A DNA stretch of 64,000 nt from DASXKD01 sp963806145 (GCA_963806145.1 CAWDXD010000001.1:4011-68010), one strand, 5' to 3'; shown: positions 19,761 to 28,800, numbered from the stretch's first letter. Numbers and translations: made by a program. The notes: generated by a model from the letters alone, not told the origin.

Positions 19761-19977
19761 CGTCCGGCTGCGGCCCCGCCGCCTGCCCTCCAAGGGCGGC
19801 GGGACCGTGGCCGACACCAGGCCCGCAGGCCTGCCCTATTACGAATGGGTGACGTTCTGCCCAGTTCGTTGCGGTTGCGCCCGGTGGAGCGGCAGGTTTA
19901 CCGCCAGGGTGCCGAGCACCCGCTGACTCATCTGGGCGGGCCGAGGGACAAAGCCTGGCGCGGCCGTCCCCGCCCGC

Positions 19978-20017
19978 CGCGTGGCCAGGCGCGCGTCGCG
20001 GCGCGCCTGGCCACGCG
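19978..20017 (+). terminator. strong 17-bp hairpin
   Basis: A perfect 17-bp inverted repeat with a 6-nt loop (arms 19978-19994 and 20001-20017, core GTGGCCAGGCGCG). It lies between the FAD gene and the cobalamin riboswitch, where a transcription stop would isolate the cob operon. The rest of 19761-20061 contains no gene that I can support. Confidence 0.6.
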
Positions 20018-20061
20018 CATGCCCGCAGCTTGACGAGCCCGGCGCACTATGGTGATGTTGA

Positions 20062-20245
20062 CCCGTCCATCGTCGGCAGTGGAGGAAGCCGGTGCGAATC
20101 CGGCGCGGTCCCGCCACTGTGACCGGGGAGCGGCCCTCACGTTAGCCACGACCGCGATGCGGTGGGAAGGCTGAGGGGAGCTTCGATCCGGGAGCCAGGA
20201 CACTCCGGCCGTCGATCCTTCTCACCTGGGGCGTGGTTACCCCGA
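20062..20245 (+). promoter_or_regulatory. cobalamin (AdoCbl) riboswitch
   Basis: The conserved riboswitch core is present in order: GGAGGAAGCCGGTGCGAATC, then CGGTCCCGCCACTGTGA, GGGAGCCAGGACACT, and a 3' GGGCGTGGTTACCCC element. These are the B12-box and receptor-domain landmarks. It ends just before a GAGGAAGGG ribosome binding site, so it most likely gates translation (or transcription) of the downstream cob operon in response to adenosylcobalamin. Confidence 0.92.
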
Positions 20246-20257
20246 GGAAGGGCCGCC

Positions 20258-20344
20258 ATGATGTCCTCACCCGCCCCGCCGGGCGCACCGCTGGCTGCCC
20301 GGCGCACCGTGCCCGCCGCCCGCCGACTGCCACGCCGCCGCTGA
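20258..20344 (+). CDS. 28-aa leader ORF coupled to cobD
   Basis: A short ORF (MMSSPAPPGAP to LPRRR) sits right behind the riboswitch with the best ribosome binding site of the region (GAGGAAGGGCCGCC). Its TGA overlaps the cobD ATG (TGATG). cobD has no Shine-Dalgarno of its own, so cobD translation should depend on this leader. It could also be a frameshifted N-terminal extension of CobD. Confidence 0.45.
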   Translation: MMSSPAPPGAPLAARRTVPAARRLPRRR

Positions 20345-21429
20345 TGCCGCGCCGGTCCGGGCTCGCCTCCGGGCTGCTGCTCGGCTCCGTTCTCGACGCC
20401 CTGCTCGCCGACCCGCGCCGCGGCCACCCCGTTGCCGCGTTCGGCACCGCCGCGGCCCGCGCCGAAGGCTGGCTCTGGAGGGCGAGCCGGGCTCGCGGCG
20501 CGCTGTTCACCGTGGCGTGCGCCGGCCCCGCGGTGGCCGCCGGCTGGGCTGCGCAGCGGCTGGCCGGTCGGCGCCCGCTGCCCGGCGCGGCGGTTGCCGC
20601 CGCAGCGACCTGGGCGGTGCTCGGCGGCGCCAGCCTGGCCGCCGAGGCGGCGGGGGTTTCCCGCGCGCTGGCGGCCGGCGACCTCGACGACGCGCGGCAC
20701 CGGCTCCCCGCGCTGTGCGGCCGCGACCCCGCCGGGCTGCCCGCGGCCGAACTGGCCCGCGCGGCCGTCGAGTCGGTGGCGGAGAACACCTGCGACGCGG
20801 TGGTCGCGCCGCTGCTGTGGGGCGCGGTGGCCGGCGTGGGCGGCCTGCTCGGCTACCGGGCGGTGAACACGCTCGACGCGATGGTCGGTCACCATGACAT
20901 GCGCTACGAAAGGTTCGGCTGGGCCGCCGCCCGGCTCGATGACGTGGCAAACCTGGTACCCGCCCGGCTGACCGCGGTGCTGGCCGCGGCCCTGGCCCCC
21001 GCGGTCGGCGGTAGCGGGCGCCGGGCCCTGCGCACCGTCCGCCGCGACGGGGCCGCGCATCCCAGCCCGAACGCGGGCCGCTGCGAGGCCGCGTTCGCCG
21101 GGGCGCTGGGGGTCAGCCTCGGCGGCACCAACGTCTACCAGGGCCGGGCCGAGCAGCGTGGCACCCTCGGCGACGGCCCCCCGCCCGGGCCCGCCGACCT
21201 CGATCGCGCCATCCGGCTGTCCCGCCTGATCACCACCGCGACCACGGTCCTCGCCGCGCTGGCGGCGTACCTGCTCGGCGGGCGGGGCAGATCGCGGGGG
21301 ACCCGGCCTCCGGGACGAGCCAGCCGGGCCGCGCTAACTCGCGTTTGTCATGGGTGGCGCAACCACAACATTCTTTTGTCATGGTTGGCCCACCCATCAC
21401 AAACAAAGACCTCGGCGGGTGCGCTATGA
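20344..21429 (+). CDS. cobD: adenosylcobinamide-phosphate synthase CobD/CbiB
   Basis: A 361-residue membrane protein that attaches the aminopropanol arm to adenosylcobyric acid. Family segments are LDALLADPRRGHPVAAFG at the start, ESVAENTCDAVVAPLLWGA in the middle, and MVGHHDMRYERFGWAAAR plus HPSPNAGRCEAAFAGALGV later. The last ~45 residues (after AAYLLGG) are foreign-looking and read through a strong hairpin (21344-21403), so the natural stop may have been lost. The stop TGA overlaps an ATG (21426) of the duplicated cobQ start. Confidence 0.88.
   Translation: MPRRSGLASGLLLGSVLDALLADPRRGHPVAAFGTAAARAEGWLWRASRARGALFTVACAGPAVAAGWAAQRLAGRRPLPGAAVAAAATWAVLGGASLAAEAAGVSRALAAGDLDDARHRLPALCGRDPAGLPAAELARAAVESVAENTCDAVVAPLLWGAVAGVGGLLGYRAVNTLDAMVGHHDMRYERFGWAAARLDDVANLVPARLTAVLAAALAPAVGGSGRRALRTVRRDGAAHPSPNAGRCEAAFAGALGVSLGGTNVYQGRAEQRGTLGDGPPPGPADLDRAIRLSRLITTATTVLAALAAYLLGGRGRSRGTRPPGRASRAALTRVCHGWRNHNILLSWLAHPSQTKTSAGAL
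21344..21403 (+). repeat. 60-nt hairpin element at the cobD 3' end
   Basis: Arms 21344-21357 and 21390-21403 (TTTGTCATGGGTGG and its complement) pair over 14 bp with one mismatch. A second inner stem is AACCA/TGGTT. The left motif TTTGTCATGG is also repeated directly at 21375-21384. It is less GC-rich than the flanks and lies inside the atypical CobD tail. Confidence 0.6.
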
Positions 21430-21489
21430 ACGGGTTGCTGGCCGCCGGGACGGCCGCATGAACGGGTTGCTGGTCGCCGGGACGGCGTC
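21426..21489 (+). repeat. 32-bp tandem duplication of the cobQ start
   Basis: Two adjacent copies begin ATGAACGGGTTGCTG at 21426 and 21458 and differ at only a few bases over 32 bp. Since 32 is not a multiple of three, the upstream copy encodes MNGLLAAGTAA and stops at a TGA that overlaps the real cobQ ATG. Confidence 0.8.
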
Positions 21490-22966
21490 GGAGGCGGGCA
21501 AGAGTACGGTCACCGCGGGGATCTGCCGCTGGCTGGCCCGGCGCGGGGTCAAGGTGGCCCCGTTCAAGGCGCAGAACATGTCGCTGAACTCGGTGGTCAC
21601 CAGGGACGGCGCGGAGATCGGCCGGGCCCAGGCCATGCAGGCCGCCGCGGCGGGCATCGAGCCCGAGGCGGCACTGAACCCGGTGCTGCTCAAGCCCGGG
21701 GGCAACGGCACCAGCCAGGTCATGGTGCTCGGCAAGCCCGTCGCCGAGGCCGACGCCATGTCCTATCCCGCGCTGAAGCCGCGCCTGGCGGGCACCGTGC
21801 TTGCCTGCCTGACCGGGCTGGCGGGCCGGTTCGACGCGGTCATCTGCGAGGGCGCGGGCAGCCCGGCCGAGATCAACCTGCGCGAGCACGACCTGGCCAA
21901 CATGGGCCTGGCCCGGGCGGCGGGCCTGCCGGTGATCGTGGTCGCCGACATCGACCGGGGCGGGGCACTGGCCGCCCTGTACGGCACGCTCGCCCTGCTC
22001 AGCAGGGACGACCAGGCGCTGGTCGCCGGGTTCGCGGTGAACAAGTTCCGCGGCGATGCCCGGCTGCTGCAACCGGGCCTGGACCGGCTCCGCGACCTCA
22101 CCGGGCGGCCGGTCCTCGGCGTGCTGCCGTGGACCGCCGGGCTGTGGCTGGACGCGGAGGACTCGCTCAGCCTGGGCGCCGGGCCAGACGACCAGCCGCC
22201 CCGGGGCCCCGTGAAGGGGGAAGGGGAGGCGGGTGGGGACGTGCTCCGGGTCGCGGTGATCCGGCTGCCCCGGATCAGCAACTTCACCGACACCGACCCG
22301 CTGGCGGCCGAGCCGGGCGTGGCGCTCCGGTTCGTCACCTCCGCCGCCGAGATCACCGACGCCGACCTGGTGATCCTGCCCGGCAGCCGGGCCACCGTGG
22401 CGGACCTGGCCTGGCTGCGCGAGCGCGGGCTGGCCGGCGCGGTCGCCGCCCGGGCCGCGCGCGGCGGCCCGGTGCTCGGCATCTGCGGCGGCTACCAGAT
22501 GCTCGCCGCCGGGATCCGCGACGACGTGGAGAGCGGCGCGGGCCTGGTCCCGGGGCTGGGCCTGCTGCCAGCGACGGTCACGTTCGGCACGGCGAAGGTG
22601 CTCAGGCTCCGCCAGGAGAGCGCGGACGGCGAGCCGGTCACCGGGTACGAGATCCACCACGGCGTGGTCACCGCGGACGGCGGCGAGCCGTTCCCCGGAG
22701 GCTGCTCCGCCGGGGCGGTGCTGGGTACCACGTGGCACGGGATCTTCGAGAGCGACGGGTTCCGGCGCGCGCTGCTCCGCCGGGTCGCCGCGGCGGCCGG
22801 GCGGTCCTTCGAGCCCGGTCACGTCACGTTCGCCAGCATCCGGGAGCGGAAACTGGACACCCTGGCCGACCTGGTGGACGAGCACCTGGACACCGGTGCG
22901 CTGCTGAACCTGATCGACCACGGTGCGCCCGCCGGCCTGCCGTTCATCCCGCCAGGAGCCCCATGA
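21458..22966 (+). CDS. cobQ: cobyric acid synthase CobQ/CbiP
   Basis: A 502-residue glutamine-dependent amidotransferase that amidates four side chains of adenosylcobyrinic a,c-diamide. The N-terminal ATPase domain starts LLVAGTASEAGKST, with FKAQNMSLNS and ADIDRGGALAALYGT downstream. The C-terminal GATase domain has the cysteine in VLGICGGYQML and the histidine in GYEIHHG. The length is normal for the family. ATG 21458 is chosen because the earlier ATG copies are duplicated leader. The stop overlaps the cobN start (ATGA). Confidence 0.94.
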   Translation: MNGLLVAGTASEAGKSTVTAGICRWLARRGVKVAPFKAQNMSLNSVVTRDGAEIGRAQAMQAAAAGIEPEAALNPVLLKPGGNGTSQVMVLGKPVAEADAMSYPALKPRLAGTVLACLTGLAGRFDAVICEGAGSPAEINLREHDLANMGLARAAGLPVIVVADIDRGGALAALYGTLALLSRDDQALVAGFAVNKFRGDARLLQPGLDRLRDLTGRPVLGVLPWTAGLWLDAEDSLSLGAGPDDQPPRGPVKGEGEAGGDVLRVAVIRLPRISNFTDTDPLAAEPGVALRFVTSAAEITDADLVILPGSRATVADLAWLRERGLAGAVAARAARGGPVLGICGGYQMLAAGIRDDVESGAGLVPGLGLLPATVTFGTAKVLRLRQESADGEPVTGYEIHHGVVTADGGEPFPGGCSAGAVLGTTWHGIFESDGFRRALLRRVAAAAGRSFEPGHVTFASIRERKLDTLADLVDEHLDTGALLNLIDHGAPAGLPFIPPGAP

Positions 22967-25900
22967 GCGAGAACCCCGTCATTGTGCTGATTTCCGCGTC
23001 GGACACCGACCTGCTCGCGGCGCGGGCCAGCGGGGCACCGTGGCGCCTGGCCAACCCCGCGCGGACCGCGCCGGACCAGGTGCCGGGGCTGGTGGCAGGG
23101 GCGTATTGCGTGATCGTGCGGTTGCTGGGCGGGCGCAGAAGCTGGCCCGACGGCCTCGCCGCGGTCCTCGCGCAGGGCCTGCCCACGGTGGTGCTCAGCG
23201 GTGAGGCGGCGCCGGACGCGGACCTGATGGCGGCGTCCACGGTGCCTGGCGGGGTGGCCGCCCAGGCGCTCGCCTACCTGCGCGAGGGCGGGCCTGCCAA
23301 CCTGGCCGAGCTGGCCGCGTTCCTGTCCGACACGCTGCTGCTCACCGGGCACGGGTTCGCGCCGCCCGTGGCCCTGCCCGCCCAGGGGGTGCACGGGCCG
23401 CGCGAGCAGCGGCCGGGCCGGCCTGCCGTGGGGATCGTGTTCTACCGGGCGCACGCGGTGTCCGGGAACACCGCTTTCGTGGACGCGCTGGCCGACGCGG
23501 TGGAGGCGGCCGGCGGGAACGCCCGGTGCGTGTACTGTTCGTCGCTGCGCGCGGCCGGGCCGGAGGTCTACGAGCTGCTGACCGGGGCGGACGCGCTGAT
23601 CGTGACCGTGCTCGCCGCGGGCGGGACGGTGGCCGGTGACGCCGGCGCGGGCGGGGACTCCGACGCCTGGGACGTGGCCGCGCTCGCCGCGCTGGACGTG
23701 CCGGTGCTGCAGGCGCTGTGCCTGACCTCGCCGCGGGCGGCGTGGGCCGCCTCGTCCGCGGCGCTCACCCCGATGGACGCCGCGATGCAGGTGGCGGTGC
23801 CCGAGTTCGACGGGCGGCTGATAACCGTGCCGTTCTCCTTCAAGGAGGCCGGCGAGGACGGGGTGCCGGTGTACGCGGCGGACCCGGAGCGGGCCGCCCG
23901 GGTGGCCGGGATCGCGCTGGCGCACGCCCGGCTGCGGCATACCCCGCCCGCGCAGCGGCGCCTGGCGATCATGCTGTCGTCCTACCCGACCAAGCACGCC
24001 CGGGTGGGGAACGCGGTCGGGCTGGACACCCCGGCCTCGGCCGTGGTGCTGCTGCGGGCGCTGCGGGAGGCGGGCTATGACACCGGCGACGGGTTCCCCG
24101 AGGACGGCGACACGCTGATCCACGCGCTGATCGCGGCTGGCGGGCACGACGTCGAGTGGCTCACCGGGGAACAGCTGGCCGCGGCGCCGATGCGGGTGCC
24201 CGCGGCGCGGTACGCGGAATGGTTCGCGGCACTGCCCAGGTCGCTGCGCGAGGCGGTGCGCGGGCACTGGGGCGACCCGCCAGGCGAGCTGTACGTGGAC
24301 TCGGGCGAGATCGTGCTGGCCGGGCTGCGGTTCGGCAACGTGATGCTGATGATCCAGCCGCCGCGCGGGTTCGGGGAGAACCCGGTGGCCATCTACCACG
24401 ACCCGGAGCTGCCGCCGTCGCACCACTACCTGGCGGCCTACCGCTGGCTGGACCGGGAGTTCGGCGCGCACGCAGTGGTGCACCTGGGCAAGCACGGGAC
24501 CTGCGAGTGGCTGCCCGGCAAGGGCCTGGGCCTGTCCGCTGAGTGCGCGCCGGACGCGGTGCTCGGCGACCTGCCGCTGATCTACCCGTTCATCGTGAAC
24601 GACCCAGGCGAGGGCACCCAGGCCAAGCGGCGCAGCCACGCGACGATCATCGACCACCTGATCCCGCCGATGGCCCGCGCCGACAGCTACGGCGACCTGG
24701 CCAAGCTGGAGCAGTTGCTCGACGAGTACGCGACGGTCAGCGCGCTGGACCCGGCCAAGCTCCCGGCCGTGCGGGCCCAGGTGTGGGAGCTGATCGCGAC
24801 CGCGCAACTGCACCACGACCTGCACGTGGACGCGGCGCCCGCGGCCGAGGAGTTCGACAGCTTCGTGCTGCACGTGGACGGATACCTGTGCGAGATCAAG
24901 GACGCGCTGATCCGCGACGGCCTGCACGTGCTGGGCAGCGCCCCGGCCGGCGAGCAGCGGGTCGCCACGGTGCAGGCGGTGCTGCGGGCCACCCAGGTCT
25001 GGGGCGGGCGCAGCGCGCTGCCCGGCCTGCGCGCCGCGCTGGCTTCGCATTTCGGGCTGAACGAACGAGCGTTGCTGGCCGATCCCGGGCAGCTCGCGGA
25101 CGTCCGGGGTGATCTGCCCGGCGTCGCCGGTGAAGGGGGACGGGGAGGCGGGTGGCGCACCGGGGCGGACGTGATCGACGCGCTGGAGGCGCTCGCGGGC
25201 CGGCTGGTCGCGGGCCTGGACGACACGGGCTGGCAGCCGGAGAAGGCGCAGGCCGTGGCCGCCGGGGTGCTCGGCGAGGCACCGCCGTCCGTGGTGGCCG
25301 TGCTGGAGTTCGCGGCCCGCGAGGTGGTTCCCCGGCTGGAGCGCACGCCCGACGAGGTGGCCAACCTGCTCCGCGCGCTGGACGGCAGGTACGTGCCGGC
25401 CGGGCCGTCCGGGTCGCCGACCCGTGGCCTGGTGAACGTGCTGCCGACCGGGCGGAACTTCTACTCGGTGGACCCGAAGGCGATCCCGTCCCGCAACGCG
25501 TGGGACGTGGGCGCGGCGCTGGCCGGGTCGCTGGTGGCGCGGCACCTCGCCGACACCGGCTCCTACCCGCGGTCGGTGGGGCTGACCGTATGGGGCACCT
25601 CGGCGATGCGCACCCAGGGCGACGACATCGCCGAGGTGCTGGCGCTGATCGGGTGCCGCCCGGTGTGGGACGACGCGTCCCGGCGGGTCACCGGGTTCGA
25701 GGTGACGCCGCTGGCCGAGCTTGGCCGGCCCCGGATCGACGTGACCGTGCGCATCTCCGGGTTCTTCCGTGACGCGTTCCCGCACGTGATCGCGCTGCTC
25801 GATGACGCGATCGCGGCCGTGGCTGACCTGGACGAGCCCGCCGAGTCCAACTACCTGCGGGCACATGCGGAGGCCGACACCGCGGCGCACGGGGACCGGC

Positions 25901-26637
25901 GCCGGGCGACCACCCGGATCTTCGGGTCCAAGCCCGGCGCCTACGGTGCCGGGCTGCTGCCGCTGATCGACGCGAGGAACTGGCGCACCGACGCCGACCT
26001 GGCCGAGGTCTACGCGGTGTGGGGCGGGTACGCCTACGGCCGCGGCCTGGACGGCCGGGAGGCGCGCGCGGACATGGAGTCGGCGTTCCGGCGGATCGCG
26101 GTCGCGGCGAAGAACACCGACACCCGCGAGCACGACATCGCCGACTCCGACGACTACTTCCAGTTCCACGGTGGCATGGTGGCAATGGTGCGGCACCTGA
26201 CCGGGGACTCCCCCGCCGCCTACATCGGCGATTCGGCGCTGCCGGACCTGGTGCGCACCCGGACCCTGGCCGAGGAGACCCGGCGGGTGTTCCGGTCCCG
26301 TGTGGTCAACCCGCGGTGGCTGGCCGCGATGGCCAGGCACGGGTACAAGGGCGCGTTCGAGATGGCCGCTACCGTGGACTACCTGTTTGGCTACGACGCG
26401 ACCGCCGGCGTGGTGGACGACTGGATGTATGAGCAGCTCGCCGCCTCGTACGTGTTCGACTCCGATACCAGCGCGTTCCTGCGCAAGTCGAACCCGTGGG
26501 CGCTGCGCGGCATCGCCGAGCGGCTGCTGGAGGCCGCCGACCGGGGGATGTGGGCCGAGCCGGAGGACGGCACCCTGGAGGAGTTGCGGTCGGTGTACCT
26601 GGAACTGGAAGGCGAACTGGAGGGGGAGGACACGTGA
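22963..26637 (+). CDS. cobN: cobaltochelatase subunit CobN
   Basis: A 1224-residue large subunit that inserts Co2+ into hydrogenobyrinic a,c-diamide, the late-insertion (aerobic) route. Characteristic CobN/Mg-chelatase H segments include YPTKHARVGNAVGLDTPAS, HLGKHGTCEWLPGKGLGLS, YPFIVNDPGEGTQAKRRSHA and GGMVAMVRHLTG. The length matches the usual 1200-1270. It starts in the ATGA overlap with cobQ and ends in a GTGA overlap with the small Pro/Ala ORF. It should work with the ChlI/ChlD-like AAA+ protein encoded next. Confidence 0.95.
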   Translation: MSENPVIVLISASDTDLLAARASGAPWRLANPARTAPDQVPGLVAGAYCVIVRLLGGRRSWPDGLAAVLAQGLPTVVLSGEAAPDADLMAASTVPGGVAAQALAYLREGGPANLAELAAFLSDTLLLTGHGFAPPVALPAQGVHGPREQRPGRPAVGIVFYRAHAVSGNTAFVDALADAVEAAGGNARCVYCSSLRAAGPEVYELLTGADALIVTVLAAGGTVAGDAGAGGDSDAWDVAALAALDVPVLQALCLTSPRAAWAASSAALTPMDAAMQVAVPEFDGRLITVPFSFKEAGEDGVPVYAADPERAARVAGIALAHARLRHTPPAQRRLAIMLSSYPTKHARVGNAVGLDTPASAVVLLRALREAGYDTGDGFPEDGDTLIHALIAAGGHDVEWLTGEQLAAAPMRVPAARYAEWFAALPRSLREAVRGHWGDPPGELYVDSGEIVLAGLRFGNVMLMIQPPRGFGENPVAIYHDPELPPSHHYLAAYRWLDREFGAHAVVHLGKHGTCEWLPGKGLGLSAECAPDAVLGDLPLIYPFIVNDPGEGTQAKRRSHATIIDHLIPPMARADSYGDLAKLEQLLDEYATVSALDPAKLPAVRAQVWELIATAQLHHDLHVDAAPAAEEFDSFVLHVDGYLCEIKDALIRDGLHVLGSAPAGEQRVATVQAVLRATQVWGGRSALPGLRAALASHFGLNERALLADPGQLADVRGDLPGVAGEGGRGGGWRTGADVIDALEALAGRLVAGLDDTGWQPEKAQAVAAGVLGEAPPSVVAVLEFAAREVVPRLERTPDEVANLLRALDGRYVPAGPSGSPTRGLVNVLPTGRNFYSVDPKAIPSRNAWDVGAALAGSLVARHLADTGSYPRSVGLTVWGTSAMRTQGDDIAEVLALIGCRPVWDDASRRVTGFEVTPLAELGRPRIDVTVRISGFFRDAFPHVIALLDDAIAAVADLDEPAESNYLRAHAEADTAAHGDRRRATTRIFGSKPGAYGAGLLPLIDARNWRTDADLAEVYAVWGGYAYGRGLDGREARADMESAFRRIAVAAKNTDTREHDIADSDDYFQFHGGMVAMVRHLTGDSPAAYIGDSALPDLVRTRTLAEETRRVFRSRVVNPRWLAAMARHGYKGAFEMAATVDYLFGYDATAGVVDDWMYEQLAASYVFDSDTSAFLRKSNPWALRGIAERLLEAADRGMWAEPEDGTLEELRSVYLELEGELEGEDT

Positions 26638-26777
26638 GCAACAGTGGCACCGGTCCCGTCAGCGCCACCCCACCCCCCGCACCTGCGCCGGCCACCCCAC
26701 CCCACGCACTTGCGCCGGCCACCGCACCCCCCGCGCCTGCGCCGGCCACTCCCCCCTTCCATCCCGGGAGGCGATGA
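26634..26777 (+). CDS. 47-aa Pro/Ala-rich repeat ORF between cobN and the chelatase
   Basis: A small ORF whose GTG overlaps the cobN stop (GTGA) and whose TGA ends 1 nt before the chelatase ATG. It encodes a Pro/Ala repeat (APATPP units) built on a 27-bp tandem repeat. The exact stop/start fit suggests it is translated and keeps ribosomes coupled through the operon. A structural role for the peptide is unknown. Confidence 0.45.
   Translation: MSNSGTGPVSATPPPAPAPATPPHALAPATAPPAPAPATPPFHPGRR
26664..26761 (+). repeat. 27-bp tandem repeat, 3.6 copies
   Basis: Units at 26664-26690, 26691-26717, 26718-26744 and a partial unit from 26745. Each starts GCCACCCCACC or a close variant and ends CTGCGCCG. 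The period is 9 codons, so the repeat can expand or contract without breaking the frame. Confidence 0.8.
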
Positions 26778-26778
26778 C

Positions 26779-28800
26779 ATGAACGGCTTCCCTTTCAGCG
26801 CGGTTGTCGGGATGGACGAACTGCGGCTGGGGCTGGTGCTCAACGCGGTGTCGCCGGGCATCGGCGGGGTGCTGGTGCGCGGCGAGAAGGGCACCGCGAA
26901 GTCGACCATGGTGCGCGCGCTGGCGGCGATCCTGCCCGATGTGCAGGTCGTGGCCGGGTGCCGGTTCTCCTGCGACCCGGCCGCGCCCGATCCGTCCTGC
27001 CCGGACGGGCCCCACGAACCTGGAGCGGCGTCGGTTACCCGTGCCGCGCGGCTGGTCGAACTGCCGGTCGGCGCCAGCGAGGACCGCCTGGTCGGCGCCC
27101 TGGACATCGAACGGGCGCTGACCGAAGGGGTCAAGGCGTACGAGCCGGGGCTGCTGGCCGCCGCGCACCGGGGCGTGCTGTACGTGGACGAGGTCAACCT
27201 GCTGCACGATCACCTGGTTGACCTGCTGCTTGACGCCGCCGCGCTGGGCACCTGCTATGTGGAGCGGGACGGGGTGTCTGTCCGGCACGCGGCCCGGTTC
27301 CTGCTGGTCGGCACGATGAACCCGGAGGAGGGCGAACTGCGCCCGCAACTGCTTGACCGGTTCGGGCTCACCGTGGAGGCCGCTGCCCCGCGGGACGCCG
27401 CCCTGCGCGGCGAGGTGGTGCGGCGGCGGCTGGCCTGCGACGCCGACCCCGCGGGGTTCGCCGCGCGGTGGCAGGTTGCCGAGGCCGGGCTGGCGGCGCG
27501 GATCGTGGCGGCGCAGTCCCTGCTGCCGGGCGTGGTGCTGCCGGACCCGACGCTGCGGCAGGTGGCGTCGGTGTGCGCGGCGTTCGACGTGGACGGGCTG
27601 CGCGCGGACCTGGTGACCGCGCGGGCGGCGATCGCGCACGCGGCATGGGAGGGCCGGGACGAGGTCACCGCCGTGGACGTGCGGGCCGCCGCGCGGCTGG
27701 CGCTGCCGCACCGGCGCAGGCGGCAGCCGTTCGACGCGCCGCAACTCGACGAGGACGAGCTGGACAGGGCGCTGGGAGCCGGTGAGGATCCCGACGACGA
27801 CCCTGGTCCGGGGGATGACGGGCCGGGCGGCGGCGACCCCGGGGCCAGGCACGAAACCACGCCGGGCTCCGATGCCCCGCCGCCGCGCGAGTCCGCCGGG
27901 CCGCAACGCGGGTCCCCGCAGGGCCCGGCCTCGCCGGAACCCGGCCAGCCACGGCCGGGCAGTGCCGCGGCCAGGCCACCTGCCGCCCCCGGGCAGGTGT
28001 TCCGGGTCAAGCGGCTCGAGGTCCCTGGAACCGGTTCGGGCACGGCGGGCCGCCGGTCCCGGGCCCGCACGGACTCCGGTCACGTCACCGGGGCGCAGCG
28101 CCCACGGGACCGGGTCGCCCGGGTGCACGTGCCCGCCACGTTCGCCGCGGCCGCGCCCCATCAGGTGGCCAGGGGCCGGGTCCCGGGGGACAGGCTGCTG
28201 CTGCGCACCGGTGACCTGCGCGAGGCCCGCCACGAGGGGCGGGAGTCCAACCTGGTGCTTTTCGCGGTGGACGCCAGCGGCTCGATGGCGGCCCGGGCCA
28301 GGATGGGCGCGGTCAAGGGCGCGGTGCTTTCCCTGCTGCTCGACGCCTACCAGCGGCGGGACAAGGTCGGCATGGTCACGTTCCGGGGCAGCGGCGCCGA
28401 GGTCGCGCTGCCGCCGACGTTCTCGGTCGAGGCGGCGGCCGCCCGGCTGGCCGCGGTGCCGACCGGCGGGCGCACCCCGCTCGCGGCGGGCCTGCTGCGG
28501 GCCGGGGAACTGCTGCGCACCGAGCGGATACGGGATCCGCGCCGCCGTGCCCTGCTGGTGCTTGTCACCGACGGGCGCGCCACCGGCGGCCCGGACCCGG
28601 TGGCCGGCGCGCAGCGGGCGGCGGGCCTGCTGGCGGCGGCAGGAGTGCACAGCGTGGTCGTTGATTGTGAGTCCGGCCCGGTCCGGCTCGGCCTGGCCGC
28701 CGCCCTGGCCGAGACCCTCGGCGGCGTCGTGCTCCGCCTGGAGCACCTGGCCGCCGGGCCCTTGGCCGATTCGGTGAGAGTGCTCAAGGAGGTCGCCTGA
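26779..28800 (+). CDS. cobaltochelatase AAA+/VWA subunit (fused ChlI-ChlD type)
   Basis: A 673-residue fusion that replaces CobS and CobT of proteobacteria. The AAA+ domain has Walker A GEKGTAKST (35-43), Walker B YVDEVNLL and the sensor TMNPEEGELRPQLLDRFG. A cysteine-containing insert is GCRFSCDP...SC near 60-75. An acidic, Pro-rich linker (about 350-440) is followed by a von Willebrand A domain with the MIDAS motif DASGSM (from 498) and TDGRATGG. It powers CobN-dependent cobalt insertion by ATP hydrolysis. The stop abuts the cobO ATG directly. Confidence 0.92.
   Translation: MNGFPFSAVVGMDELRLGLVLNAVSPGIGGVLVRGEKGTAKSTMVRALAAILPDVQVVAGCRFSCDPAAPDPSCPDGPHEPGAASVTRAARLVELPVGASEDRLVGALDIERALTEGVKAYEPGLLAAAHRGVLYVDEVNLLHDHLVDLLLDAAALGTCYVERDGVSVRHAARFLLVGTMNPEEGELRPQLLDRFGLTVEAAAPRDAALRGEVVRRRLACDADPAGFAARWQVAEAGLAARIVAAQSLLPGVVLPDPTLRQVASVCAAFDVDGLRADLVTARAAIAHAAWEGRDEVTAVDVRAAARLALPHRRRRQPFDAPQLDEDELDRALGAGEDPDDDPGPGDDGPGGGDPGARHETTPGSDAPPPRESAGPQRGSPQGPASPEPGQPRPGSAAARPPAAPGQVFRVKRLEVPGTGSGTAGRRSRARTDSGHVTGAQRPRDRVARVHVPATFAAAAPHQVARGRVPGDRLLLRTGDLREARHEGRESNLVLFAVDASGSMAARARMGAVKGAVLSLLLDAYQRRDKVGMVTFRGSGAEVALPPTFSVEAAAARLAAVPTGGRTPLAAGLLRAGELLRTERIRDPRRRALLVLVTDGRATGGPDPVAGAQRAAGLLAAAGVHSVVVDCESGPVRLGLAAALAETLGGVVLRLEHLAAGPLADSVRVLKEVA

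Noticed and set aside
22819..26340. 1173-codon minus-strand open frame
   Set aside because: Antisense shadow of cobN; composition is arginine/histidine/proline-rich and no motif is recognisable.
26664..26761. 27-bp repeat array as a CRISPR
   Set aside because: Repeats are head to tail without spacers and are inside a Pro/Ala-coding ORF.
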